Assembly (NCBI GenBank): GCA_946061495.1
Contig: CAMGSV010000057.1
Coordinates: 1 to 12,194 of the forward strand
Direction: 5' to 3'
DNA length: 12,194 bases
Origin: an uncultured Spirochaetales bacterium
GTDB taxonomy: Bacteria > Spirochaetota > Spirochaetia > Treponematales > Treponemataceae
The position numbers were made by a program, and so were the translations under genes. Each line of letters starts with the position of its first letter. Position 1 is the first letter of the stretch. This document shows, piece after piece, positions 5,242-12,194 of the stretch. The notes below the pieces were generated by a model that was given only the letters and a program-made list of their open reading frames with translations, ran no database searches and was not told the origin of the DNA.

Positions 5242-7395
5242 GTGCAGCAGAAAAAATCTTTTTTCACACTTTTGTATTCGGGTGGCCCTGGCGCCTTCAT
5301 TTTTTCCTTTTGTCTTCTATTGACAATCTTGAATTCCACCTCGTTGCCCCTCTTTTCACAGAGTGCTGGTGATGAGCTGATTTCGCCGGTGGATACTGGG
5401 CTGCAGAGTCCGTTCTGGGCGGGGGTGGACCACTTCCGTGGGGAACACTACCAGCAGGCGGCCCGCAGCCTGAAGCCGGTGCTGGATGCCTGCCTTCGGC
5501 AGCAGGAGTCTGCCCCGACGAAAGCGACGTTTCCCCTTGATTCTGGTCAGGTGGCCGCCGCCGCCAACCTCTACGCACTCTCTCTCATTCGTCTGGGCCG
5601 CCGGGAGGAGGGATTCCAGTCCTTTGGGGAATGCCATCGTCTTGGCATCCTTGATGGGGAGGGGCTGTTGAACTACAGTCGTGGAGCCCTGGAAAAGAAG
5701 GAGTTCAAGCTGGCGCTCCAGTTGGCTCAGGAGGCGTGCACTGCGGCAGGGCGTCCCTCAGGTGGGGCGGCTTCCTTCCAGAATGGGGCTGGCTGGAACG
5801 GCCGCTGCAATTATGTGGCGGCACTGGCAGCCTTTGGTCTGGGGGACTGGTTCCAGGCGGAACAGCTTTTTGAGGAGAGCCGTCGTCTGGACGAGGCTGC
5901 CTTTGCAGAGAATCCCTACCACCAGTATTATCTGGGAATCGCCCAGTTCCGGCAGAACAAGTGGTCAGTGGCCTACCAGACCCTCCAGAGCCTGTACCAT
6001 TCCCACCCGAACCATCCCTTGTCAGAGAAGACTGTCCGCCTTGCCATCCATTGCACCCTTCAGCTGTGGCAGGGCCAGGATAACAGTCGTACCTCCTCCC
6101 ATTGGTGGAATAAGGCTGCGGAGCTGGCGCAGGAGCTGGTGCATACTGCTTCGGAACGGCAGCTCCAGCCGGACTCTCTGTCCCACCAGCAGGCAGTGAT
6201 TTTAGCCGCCAGAATCTACAGCGATGGCGGCCGCCACCAGGAGGCCCTGTCTCTGCTGGAGCCCTATCTGGAGCGGCAGGACGCGCCTTCCCTTTCCTGC
6301 CGTCTTCTTGCGGCGGAGATTCTGGCCTCCCAGGGAAAATCGGAGGGGTCCCAGGAGACGCTGGAGTTGGCGGCGGCGGCGTATGGCAAGCTGGGTGAAA
6401 TCTGTAGTCCCTCTGGTGCTGGTACTGGAGCTGGTGCAGAATTCAGCATTGATTCCAGGGGGCTTGCCCAGGAGCTGAGGGCTTTAGGTGACACGGCATC
6501 CTATCGTCAGGGGGAGCTCCTCTATTCCATGGAAAAATACCGGGAGGCAGCCCAGGCCTTTGCCTTCTACCGCCGCAATTATCCTGCTGGAAGTCATGGT
6601 GATGCCGCCCTATACTTTAATGGAGAGGCCCTGAGGCGTGAGGGCTTTCAGGACCAGGCGATTCTCCTGCATGAAACGCTGCTGGCTCGCTATCCTGAAA
6701 GCAGCTTTGTCTTTGGCTCTCAGGTGGCATTGATGGGACTGTACAAGGCAAAGGGGGAGTATCAGCTGGCTCTGGAACAGGGGCGGCAGTTGCAAACGCA
6801 ATTCCCCCAGCAGGCAAAGACTGTGGATGTGGAAGGACAACTGGAAGATTTGGCACTTTTGGAGCAGGGAGCCGACTCCCGCACCGTGGAGCTGCTTCGC
6901 CAGTACAGGGCGGCGGGGGAGTGCGGAACGAGGGAGGGGCGTCGCTTGGCGGTGCAGCTTGCCGCCCGCTACCGTTCCTCCAGTCAGGAAATCACCGCCG
7001 CAGAGCGGATTCTCTTGGAGCTGTTGGACGCTCTTGGCTTGCAGGGGGACCACGTTGCTGACGGTATGGATGAGCGTGGCTTGGAGCAGACGGCGGCGGG
7101 GGAGGAGGAAGTGGCCGCCCAGGGGTCCTATCTGCTGGCAGACCTGTACCGGCAGGCGGGACGTTACCGTGAGTCCGCACAGCTCTTCCTTGTCTCCGCC
7201 CGATTCTTTTTGCTGGCGGGCAATGGAACGGAAGGGGGCGGTGATGCTGGTGAGGCGGCGGCAGCAGCCCTGTACCGTGGGGCGGAAAGCTTTGATGTGG
7301 CAGGCTTGCGGGCGGACTGTCGTGCGGTAGCCCATCAGCTGGAAAGTCTCTTTCCCCAGTCACGATGGACTAGTGCGGTCAGAATTTTTTTGTAG
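5242..7395 (+). CDS. secreted TPR-repeat protein
   Basis: This 717-aa protein starts at GTG and has a long signal peptide (residues 1 to about 41, hydrophobic 18-37), so it acts in the periplasm or on a membrane surface. The rest is helical with tetratricopeptide-like units. The clearest lie at 227-257 (YYLGIAQFRQNKWSVAYQTL), 421-452, 453-487 (FNGEALRREGFQDQAILLHE), 490-522 (GLYKAKGEYQLALEQG) and 628-657 (LADLYRQAGRYRESAQLF). The 421-522 block has the spacing and RYPES-type ends seen in YbgF/BamD-like periplasmic TPR proteins. Gly/Ala-rich breaks occur near 391-399 and 661-677. TPR domains bind other proteins; placed directly before the barrel gene (11-bp gap), this one is a likely partner or assembly factor for it. 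The exact partner is inferred, not shown. Confidence 0.9.
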   Translation: MQQKKSFFTLLYSGGPGAFIFSFCLLLTILNSTSLPLFSQSAGDELISPVDTGLQSPFWAGVDHFRGEHYQQAARSLKPVLDACLRQQESAPTKATFPLDSGQVAAAANLYALSLIRLGRREEGFQSFGECHRLGILDGEGLLNYSRGALEKKEFKLALQLAQEACTAAGRPSGGAASFQNGAGWNGRCNYVAALAAFGLGDWFQAEQLFEESRRLDEAAFAENPYHQYYLGIAQFRQNKWSVAYQTLQSLYHSHPNHPLSEKTVRLAIHCTLQLWQGQDNSRTSSHWWNKAAELAQELVHTASERQLQPDSLSHQQAVILAARIYSDGGRHQEALSLLEPYLERQDAPSLSCRLLAAEILASQGKSEGSQETLELAAAAYGKLGEICSPSGAGTGAGAEFSIDSRGLAQELRALGDTASYRQGELLYSMEKYREAAQAFAFYRRNYPAGSHGDAALYFNGEALRREGFQDQAILLHETLLARYPESSFVFGSQVALMGLYKAKGEYQLALEQGRQLQTQFPQQAKTVDVEGQLEDLALLEQGADSRTVELLRQYRAAGECGTREGRRLAVQLAARYRSSSQEITAAERILLELLDALGLQGDHVADGMDERGLEQTAAGEEEVAAQGSYLLADLYRQAGRYRESAQLFLVSARFFLLAGNGTEGGGDAGEAAAAALYRGAESFDVAGLRADCRAVAHQLESLFPQSRWTSAVRIFL

Positions 7396-7406
7396 CGGAG
7401 GCGAGT

Positions 7407-9218
7407 ATGGCTGCGATTCATTTGGAAGACTGTCCTGGTGTTTTCTCTAGGCTACCGTGTACGTCCATCCTGGGGTGGCCTGTCCTGTGGAGGCTGATCT
7501 TTTGTCTGCTCCTGCCCACTGTTGTCTCCGCCCAGGAGGTGTACCTCCCCGACGTCACCACCGTTATTGCCGGAGAGGAGCTGGAGGTGGCGGAGGAAGC
7601 CCTGCCCGAGTATTCTGCCTCCCTTCCCCAGCGTCCCCCTGTTTCTCCGGAGCCTCCGCAACCAGTACCGGAGCCGGCTGCTCCTGTGCAGGAACCGCTT
7701 CCTCCCTCGGTGGTGGAGCTGGCCAGCAGTCTGCCACAACAGCAATTTTTTGTGGAGGGACTCATAGCTCCTGCCTGGCCCTTGGGCTTGTTGTCCCAGT
7801 TCCAGGTGTATACGGAAGGTGAGGCTCCCTTTCGGCTGGACTTTGGCTATGGGGTGGTGGGGGGCTATGGCTTGGAAACAACAGAAGATGGCTTTTTTCA
7901 CACCAAAAGCCTCCTTTCTGTGGAAAAGACCTTCCTGCTGAAAAAGAAGTCCCTGCAATCACCAGGAAATGGAATCGGAACGCAGGAGCCTTCTCCCGCC
8001 CAGCTGAAGGTGGCAGGAGGCTACCTGTCTCTGGACAATGGACTGCAAGGTCACAGCCTCCTTTTTGACGACATAAACCGACGTGGCGCCAGCCTCCAAA
8101 TGGCCATGGAGATCCCGCTGCCCCATGGATTCAGCTTTGGGGCAGAGCTTCCCCTGGGCTGGTACAACCGGTATGCAGGCTTTTCCAGTACCGTGGGCAG
8201 AACCAAAGTGAACCGTGGGGTGGCGCTCTCCATCCTGCAGCTGACTCCCCGGCTGAAAGCCACCTGGAGCACTGCTGCCCACCAGCCTTTCCCTAGCAGC
8301 CATCTCTTTGACTTGGGGCTGGTTCTGGGGTGGGGTTACACCGCCAGCCTTGATCCGGAGGTGGTGCTGTCCCAGAACAGGATGCATCTGGAGGCCTCCG
8401 CTACCTGGCGGTGGAATGATGCCCTGAAGGTGCAGGGGAATCTGTCCCTGGTCTCTTTCCCCTCGGGCAGCGGGGCAGATGACGTGAGGCTCCTCCTGCC
8501 CTTTTCCCTGGGGGTGGAGTGGGGGAGAATTCTGAAACAGGGAGACCTGCAGCTCTTTGCCCGAGGTGGACTGGAGTCCCGCCCGGTGAACTTCCTGGAG
8601 CTGGAGGAACGGGAAGCCTTTGTGAACCTGCTGGCAAAGAGTCTCATCAAGGAGGGGGAGCAAAGCGACTGGTTCTTCACTGCCGGTGCACGGCTTCCTC
8701 TGGCTTCCCACCTTGGTCTTGACCTAGCGGCTGACTTCAAGCAGTCGGCCTTGGGAAACAATGTGCTGACGGGGAACTATGCTGCTGGCATCAATGGATA
8801 TACAGGACTCTTCGCCGGAGATTTTGTGGCGAGAACAGCCTTTGCCACCCAAGGGGCTGTAACGATGGAGCTCAACAGTTTTTTAATGAAAGCAGGCTGG
8901 CGGGGAAATTGGTTCTATGTGCCGCCCTCTCTTCCTCCCCACTGCATCTTCCTGTCTCTGGGATACAATGCTTCCTCCAAAGGCTGGAATGGAGCCTTCC
9001 GTTGGGGTGGGGAACTGCGCACGAATTTTGGCATCCATGGGCCGGACAATGTGCCGGAGCTGGGAGTCATGGCCTACTTCAAGCTCGTGGAGAACCTGCG
9101 GCTGGAGCTGGAGGTGCGGGACATGATCAAGCTTTTTTCCGGCAGGCAGCGGGTGCTGGTGGCGCCCTATGTGAAGGATTCTGGTTCAGTTTCCCTCTCG
9201 CTGCAATTTAGTTTTTAG
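7407..9218 (+). CDS. outer-membrane beta-barrel protein with TonB-box-like N-terminus
   Basis: This 603-aa protein is exported: a long signal peptide ends at VSA/QE (42/43). The mature N-terminus reads EVYLPDVTTVIAGEE; TTVIA at 51-55 resembles a TonB box. A Pro/Glu-rich linker (about 74-100) follows. From about 120 to the end the protein alternates short amphipathic strands, turns and Gly/aromatic residues, as in an outer-membrane barrel. It ends in the alternating pattern SVSLSLQFSF with a terminal Phe, the usual signal for the BAM machinery. I see no TonB-receptor plug domain; after the linker about 500 residues remain, which fits a barrel alone. ATG 7407 has GGAGG 5 nt upstream. It sits between the TPR gene and exbB, so it is the obvious outer-membrane client of the motor. 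The ligand is unknown. Confidence 0.85.
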   Translation: MAAIHLEDCPGVFSRLPCTSILGWPVLWRLIFCLLLPTVVSAQEVYLPDVTTVIAGEELEVAEEALPEYSASLPQRPPVSPEPPQPVPEPAAPVQEPLPPSVVELASSLPQQQFFVEGLIAPAWPLGLLSQFQVYTEGEAPFRLDFGYGVVGGYGLETTEDGFFHTKSLLSVEKTFLLKKKSLQSPGNGIGTQEPSPAQLKVAGGYLSLDNGLQGHSLLFDDINRRGASLQMAMEIPLPHGFSFGAELPLGWYNRYAGFSSTVGRTKVNRGVALSILQLTPRLKATWSTAAHQPFPSSHLFDLGLVLGWGYTASLDPEVVLSQNRMHLEASATWRWNDALKVQGNLSLVSFPSGSGADDVRLLLPFSLGVEWGRILKQGDLQLFARGGLESRPVNFLELEEREAFVNLLAKSLIKEGEQSDWFFTAGARLPLASHLGLDLAADFKQSALGNNVLTGNYAAGINGYTGLFAGDFVARTAFATQGAVTMELNSFLMKAGWRGNWFYVPPSLPPHCIFLSLGYNASSKGWNGAFRWGGELRTNFGIHGPDNVPELGVMAYFKLVENLRLELEVRDMIKLFSGRQRVLVAPYVKDSGSVSLSLQFSF

Positions 9219-9221
9219 GAG
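9217..9221 (+). promoter_or_regulatory. exbB ribosome binding site overlapping the upstream stop codon
   Basis: AGGAG shares its AG with the TAG stop (9216-9218) of the barrel gene and lies 5 nt before ATG 9227. It fixes the exbB start at MIELIKSGG rather than the GTG at 9221, which lies inside the site, and suggests translational coupling. Confidence 0.75.
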
Positions 9222-9226
9222 TGAAT

Positions 9227-9853
9227 ATGATTGAGTTGATAAAGAGCGGTGGCCCCCTGATGATTCCCCTGGGACTCTGCGCCGTGTTGGCCACCTTCAT
9301 CATTTTGGAGCGCTTCATCTATTTCAGCAGCGTCAGCCGCAAGGACCGGTTCTTTCTGGATCGTCTTCTGTCCCTGATTCATAGCTGCCGCTTTGACGAG
9401 GCTCTCTCGTGGTGCAAGGATGTGGCCTCTCCCGCTTCCCAGGTGGCCTCTCATGCCGTTGCCCTGCGCCATCTGCCTGAGGCGGATCTGAAGGAGCTGG
9501 TGGCCGCTGAGTTGGATCGCCAGGTTCCACGGCTGGACAAGTTCATCACGGCCCTGGGCACCATCGCCAATGTGGCCACCCTGCTGGGACTGCTGGGAAC
9601 GGTGACGGGCACCATCCAGGCCTTCGGCGTGTTGGGTGCGGGGCAGTCCATGGGCAATCCGGCGGCCCTGGCTGGCTCCATTGCGGAGGCCCTGGTGACT
9701 ACCGCCACGGGCCTGTGCATCTCCATTCCCGCCGTCATCTGCCACAACCATTTTGTGGCCACCGTCAACCGACGGATTGCCGTCATGGAGTCCATTGCCA
9801 CCGCCGTGGTGATTCAGGTTTGTGGTCGCAATCTCGTAGGAAAGAACCTATGA
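9227..9853 (+). CDS. exbB: ExbB/TolQ/MotA-type proton channel protein
   Basis: This 208-aa inner-membrane protein is the channel and stator-like subunit of a TonB or Tol motor that uses the proton gradient. Three membrane segments are visible: about 11-32, 114-137 and 153-175. The first conserved block is ANVATLLGLLGTVTGTIQAF (114-133). The second is AEALVTTATGLCISIPAV (153-170), whose E154 matches the conserved third-helix glutamate of the family. The cytoplasmic domain lies between helices 1 and 2. Length fits short ExbB or TolQ proteins without an N-terminal extension. The gene follows the barrel gene by 8 bp and overlaps exbD by 4 nt. Ton versus Tol type cannot be fixed by motif alone, but the absence of tolB and pal and the adjacent barrel favour ExbB. 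Confidence 0.95.
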   Translation: MIELIKSGGPLMIPLGLCAVLATFIILERFIYFSSVSRKDRFFLDRLLSLIHSCRFDEALSWCKDVASPASQVASHAVALRHLPEADLKELVAAELDRQVPRLDKFITALGTIANVATLLGLLGTVTGTIQAFGVLGAGQSMGNPAALAGSIAEALVTTATGLCISIPAVICHNHFVATVNRRIAVMESIATAVVIQVCGRNLVGKNL

Positions 9854-10293
9854 GTCTCCGTGGAATGTTCGCCTCCCGGAGTGGAAGGAATGGCCGTGGA
9901 GGCAGGAGTCGTACCTCCCAGGTGGATATGATTCCCCTGATCGACATCGTGTTTCAGCTGATTCTCTTCTTTCTGGTGTCCACCACCTTCGCCCTCCTGC
10001 CGGGCATTACCGTGAACTTGCCCCAGTCTGCCACAGCGGAGGAAAGCCAGGTTGCGGGGCTGGTGATTACCCTGTCGGCCGATGGCGGTCTGTGGCTCAA
10101 CGACCAGTCCGTGACACTGCAGCAGCTTGACCAGCAGCTGGCCGCCTTTGACACCCAGACCATTCTGCGGCAGGAATACCCGGTGCAGCTGGAGGCTGAC
10201 GCCCAGGTGACCAACGGAGTCATCGTGGGGATATTTGACCTGCTGCGGAAGAACGGTTTTTCTACGGTGAACCTGCGGACAATGGAGCGGTAG
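9850..10293 (+). CDS. exbD: ExbD/TolR-type motor protein
   Basis: This 147-aa protein has a short cytoplasmic tail, one membrane helix and a periplasmic domain, the ExbD/TolR plan. The helix motif DMIPLIDIVFQLILFF (26-41) contains D32, the proton-carrying aspartate of the family. The periplasmic part contains VNLPQ after the helix and LVITLSADGGLWLND, both typical. The N-terminal tail is unusually rich in Arg and Gly (residues 4-21). ATG 9850 overlaps the exbB stop (ATGA); AGG lies 9 nt upstream, so translation is probably coupled to exbB. The frame is open further upstream inside exbB, but that stretch is not family-like. The gene ends in TAGTG, overlapping the tonB start by one base. Confidence 0.94.
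   Translation: MSLRGMFASRSGRNGRGGRSRTSQVDMIPLIDIVFQLILFFLVSTTFALLPGITVNLPQSATAEESQVAGLVITLSADGGLWLNDQSVTLQQLDQQLAAFDTQTILRQEYPVQLEADAQVTNGVIVGIFDLLRKNGFSTVNLRTMER
10284..10287 (+). promoter_or_regulatory. ribosome binding site for the GTG start of the TonB-like gene
   Basis: GGAG, then 5 nt, then GTG 10293, whose G is the last base of the exbD stop TAG. The spacing is ideal, so the GTG start is accepted. Confidence 0.7.
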
Positions 10294-11441
10294 TGGCGGC
10301 CCAGACAGAATCCCCCAGAAAAAAATCTCCTGAAGGCGCTTCTCGTTCCCTGGCACTGCTGCTGACCCTGCTCCTTTGGATGGTGGTTGTGTGGGTGGCC
10401 TTTCTCCTGCCCCCTGAACTGCAGGAAAAGCCCTCAAAGCCAGTCTACCAAAGGATTTCCCTCACCCTTGCCCCCCTGTCTGGCCTCTTCCAGCTGGCCT
10501 CGGCAGGACAGCTGGATTCGGCAGCAGGTATGCCAAGTCCTGAGGCCACCGAGGAGAGCCCGGGGAGTGCCTCCGTTTCTGAAGGAAGTGCTGCTGAGGA
10601 ACCCCTTTCCGCACCCATGAGCTCCGTCGTCCCAGCAGCTAATCCGCCAGTGAAAAAACAGGCTCCCCGCAGCACGCAGCAGGCTTCCAATGTATCGGAG
10701 TCAGTAGCGGCGGCTGCCCCCGCTCGGACAACAGCTCCAGCTACATCTGCACCGTCGACTTCTCCCTCCATGCCTACCGCCGCACCTTCCCCTGACAAAA
10801 AGCCGGTGGATCCCAGTTCCTTCGACCAGGCGGCCTGGGAAGCCTTGTTCGGGGAGAACAGCACCAGCTCCACCTCCTCACCTAAATCGAGCAAGGCTCT
10901 CGCCGTTCCCCTTGACTCCACCTCCAGCCTCTCCGGTGTGGCCGCCACTGGTTCCCCGTCTGTCAGCGGAGGTGTGACCAGCGATAGCTCCCCAGCCGAG
11001 GAAGGAGCCCAGTCTGTTGCTGCTGGCACCACCGCATCCCTGTCACACATTGCCACTGCGGCGGCCGGCGAGTATTCCCGTGCTGGCTCGGAAGGCCAGA
11101 ACCGGGAAAGAGGCTCTGGCACCTCCGAAGAGGCGTCTGGTGCTGGAGCACATCTGGAACTGGTGGGTGGGGGCCGCCGTCTTCTTCTGGAGCCTGTAGA
11201 GCCGGTGCTATGGATTTCCCGGGAAAACCAGCGCCTCATTCCCGGCTCCCTGGAGGTGACCATCACGTTCGAGATTACCCCGGAGGGGGTGGTGCAACCT
11301 GGTTCCATCAAAATCACGCCGGAATCCCTGGTTCACAACCAGGTGCAGGAGGAAATACGGGCGCAGATTGGAAAATGGCGCTTTCAGGTTGCGGAAGGTT
11401 CTGGACAGGTACGCTTTAAATATAATATAATGAAAAAATGA
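10293..11441 (+). CDS. tonB: TonB-like energy-transducing protein with long Ser/Ala/Pro linker
   Basis: This 382-aa protein has the three-part TonB/TolA plan. A single N-terminal membrane helix (about 19-39) sits behind a basic cytoplasmic tail. A very long low-complexity linker (about 70-290) is rich in Ser, Ala, Pro and Thr. The C-terminal domain (about 300-382) contains VTITFEITPEGVVQPGSIKI and IGKWRF, matching the usual G-V/I, W-R-F and final strand pattern of TonB C-terminal domains. The linker lacks the Pro-Lys/Pro-Glu ladder of E. coli TonB and contains one ordered-looking island, FDQAAWEALFG (177-187). It would carry the force from ExbB/ExbD to the outer membrane, most likely to the co-encoded barrel. 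TolA-like identity is the main alternative, but no Tol-Pal genes are present. Its 3' end is AT-rich and overlaps the next gene by 4 nt. Confidence 0.85.
   Translation: MAAQTESPRKKSPEGASRSLALLLTLLLWMVVVWVAFLLPPELQEKPSKPVYQRISLTLAPLSGLFQLASAGQLDSAAGMPSPEATEESPGSASVSEGSAAEEPLSAPMSSVVPAANPPVKKQAPRSTQQASNVSESVAAAAPARTTAPATSAPSTSPSMPTAAPSPDKKPVDPSSFDQAAWEALFGENSTSSTSSPKSSKALAVPLDSTSSLSGVAATGSPSVSGGVTSDSSPAEEGAQSVAAGTTASLSHIATAAAGEYSRAGSEGQNRERGSGTSEEASGAGAHLELVGGGRRLLLEPVEPVLWISRENQRLIPGSLEVTITFEITPEGVVQPGSIKITPESLVHNQVQEEIRAQIGKWRFQVAEGSGQVRFKYNIMKK
11402..11431 (+). promoter_or_regulatory. candidate internal promoter for the HAD gene, leaderless
   Basis: TGGACA (11402-11407, 5 of 6) is followed after 18 bp by TATAAT (11426-11431, 6 of 6), inside the last codons of the TonB-like gene. 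A start 7 nt past the -10 would be exactly the A of the HAD ATG at 11438, giving a leaderless message. A second TATAAT overlaps at 11421-11426. The HAD start lacks any Shine-Dalgarno sequence, which agrees with this. Confidence 0.45.
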
Positions 11442-12109
11442 CAACTGGGATAAAGGCAGTTGCCTTCGACATTGACGGTACCTTGTACCCGAGTTGGCAG
11501 CTCTATATTCGCATCGTTCCGTATGTACTGAAAAATATCCGCTTTTTCCTCAAGTATAAGAAGGTTCGGGAGATTCTCCATAGGACGGCTCCCTCTGGAG
11601 ACTTCTATGAGTATCAAGGTCGTCTCCTTGCTCTTGAATTGGGGGTGGACAATGAGTCCGCAAAAAAGCTGATAGACACAATCGTGTACAAGGGAATGAT
11701 CCCCTATCTGAAGGCTGTGCGTCCCTACGCCCATATTAGGGAGACCATTCAGTCCTTCAAGGACAGCGGGCTGAAAGTGGCCATCCTCTCTGATTTTCCT
11801 CCAGAACAGAAGGGGAATATCTGGGGAACACGGGAGCTGTTCGATGTCATCTGCGGCTCAGAGGAGCTGGGTGCCCTCAAGCCGTCGAAATTCACCTTTG
11901 GCAGCCTGGCTCTCAAGCTGGGGTTGCCTGCGGAAGAAATTTTGTATGTGGGGAACAGCATCACCGCCGACGTGGAAGGGGCTGCGGCTGCGGGAATGAA
12001 GACTGCGTACATTCTGCCTTTATGGAGAAGGCTTTTGCGATTGCCTTTGAAGGAAGCTGACATTTCCTTCAAAAGTTATCGTCAACTAGAAAAAAATGTG
12101 TTAAACTGA
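11438..12109 (+). CDS. HAD-superfamily hydrolase (phosphatase-like)
   Basis: This 223-aa cytoplasmic enzyme has all HAD motifs. Motif I is FDIDGTL (10-16), with D11 as the nucleophile and D13 as the general acid/base. Motif II is ILSDF with S118, motif III is K148 in GALKPS, and motif IV is VGNSITADVEGA (171-182) with N173 and D178. A helical C1-type cap fills about 20-95. The family includes phosphoglycolate phosphatases, nucleotidases and similar enzymes; the substrate cannot be told. The ATG overlaps the tonB-like stop (ATGA) and has no ribosome binding site, so translation depends on coupling or on a leaderless transcript from the promoter at 11402-11431. The gene is AT-richer than the genes before it and has no evident functional link to the TonB system. 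Confidence 0.92.
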   Translation: MTTGIKAVAFDIDGTLYPSWQLYIRIVPYVLKNIRFFLKYKKVREILHRTAPSGDFYEYQGRLLALELGVDNESAKKLIDTIVYKGMIPYLKAVRPYAHIRETIQSFKDSGLKVAILSDFPPEQKGNIWGTRELFDVICGSEELGALKPSKFTFGSLALKLGLPAEEILYVGNSITADVEGAAAAGMKTAYILPLWRRLLRLPLKEADISFKSYRQLEKNVLN

Positions 12110-12139
12110 TATCAAGTTTTTTTGGGTGGGGAATAAAAT

Positions 12140-12194
12140 ATGACGATCTTTGGAATACTCATATCTGTTGGTATTTCGCTTGTTTTTTCTTTGG
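12140..12194 (+). CDS. start of a membrane protein, cut by the right edge
   Basis: An open frame starts at ATG 12140 and runs off the window after 18 full codons (MTIFGILISVGISLVFSL). It is entirely hydrophobic, as in a first membrane helix or signal anchor. GGTGGGG (12125-12131) lies 8 nt upstream as a fair ribosome binding site, and the gap to the HAD gene is only 30 bp, so it may continue the operon. Function cannot be assigned. Confidence 0.55.
   Translation, partial: MTIFGILISVGISLVFSL

Noticed and set aside
10445..11317. 290-codon minus-strand frame inside the TonB-like gene
   Set aside because: It is a shadow of the low-complexity Ser/Ala/Pro linker; no ribosome binding site or domain, while the plus frame has a membrane helix and a TonB C-terminal domain.
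12098..12128. Possible terminator after the HAD gene (AAACT-GATATCA-AGTTT followed by T's)
   Set aside because: The stem is only 5 bp and almost all A-T, and the next gene follows in the same direction after 30 bp, so termination here is not supported.

Overview
The window holds nine recognisable protein genes plus an unresolved left edge. Signal peptides, an outer-membrane-type beta-barrel and an ExbB/ExbD/TonB energy-coupling set show a diderm (Gram-negative-type) bacterium of moderately high GC with strong GGAGG-type ribosome binding sites. The mix of orphan secreted genes, a TPR protein and a non-standard barrel recalls Spirochaetota (Treponema-like), but that is an impression of style only. 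No rRNA or marker gene is present to prove it.

Layout. Positions 1-352 carry no convincing complete gene: there is a pair of 15-bp direct repeats, some small hairpins and, at 303-329, a terminator-like hairpin. Two independent genes follow on the minus strand. The first is a Na+/phosphate cotransporter with a C-terminal PhoU-like domain (353-2014), with its own promoter. The second is a stand-alone GltD-type NAD(P)H/FAD/Fe-S oxidoreductase (2158-3405), ended by a strong terminator at 2093-2132. A 386-bp divergent intergenic region (3406-3791) contains candidate promoters, a small palindrome and a large nested inverted repeat.

From 3792 rightwards everything is on the plus strand and tightly packed, like one operon. 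In order: a secreted protein of unknown function with a possible degenerate NlpC/P60-like motif (460 aa), a secreted TPR protein (717 aa), an outer-membrane beta-barrel protein with a TonB-box-like N-terminus (603 aa), ExbB (208 aa), ExbD (147 aa), a TonB-like protein with a long Ser/Ala/Pro linker (382 aa), a HAD phosphatase (223 aa) and the start of a membrane protein running off the right edge. exbB/exbD overlap by 4 nt (ATGA), exbD/tonB by 1 nt and tonB/HAD by 4 nt.

Working model (inference): ExbB-ExbD form a proton-driven motor in the inner membrane and the TonB-like protein carries its force across the periplasm to the co-encoded barrel. The TPR protein and the 460-aa protein act as periplasmic partners. 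A dedicated TonB system paired with a barrel that lacks an obvious plug domain is the most interesting candidate for an undescribed system here.
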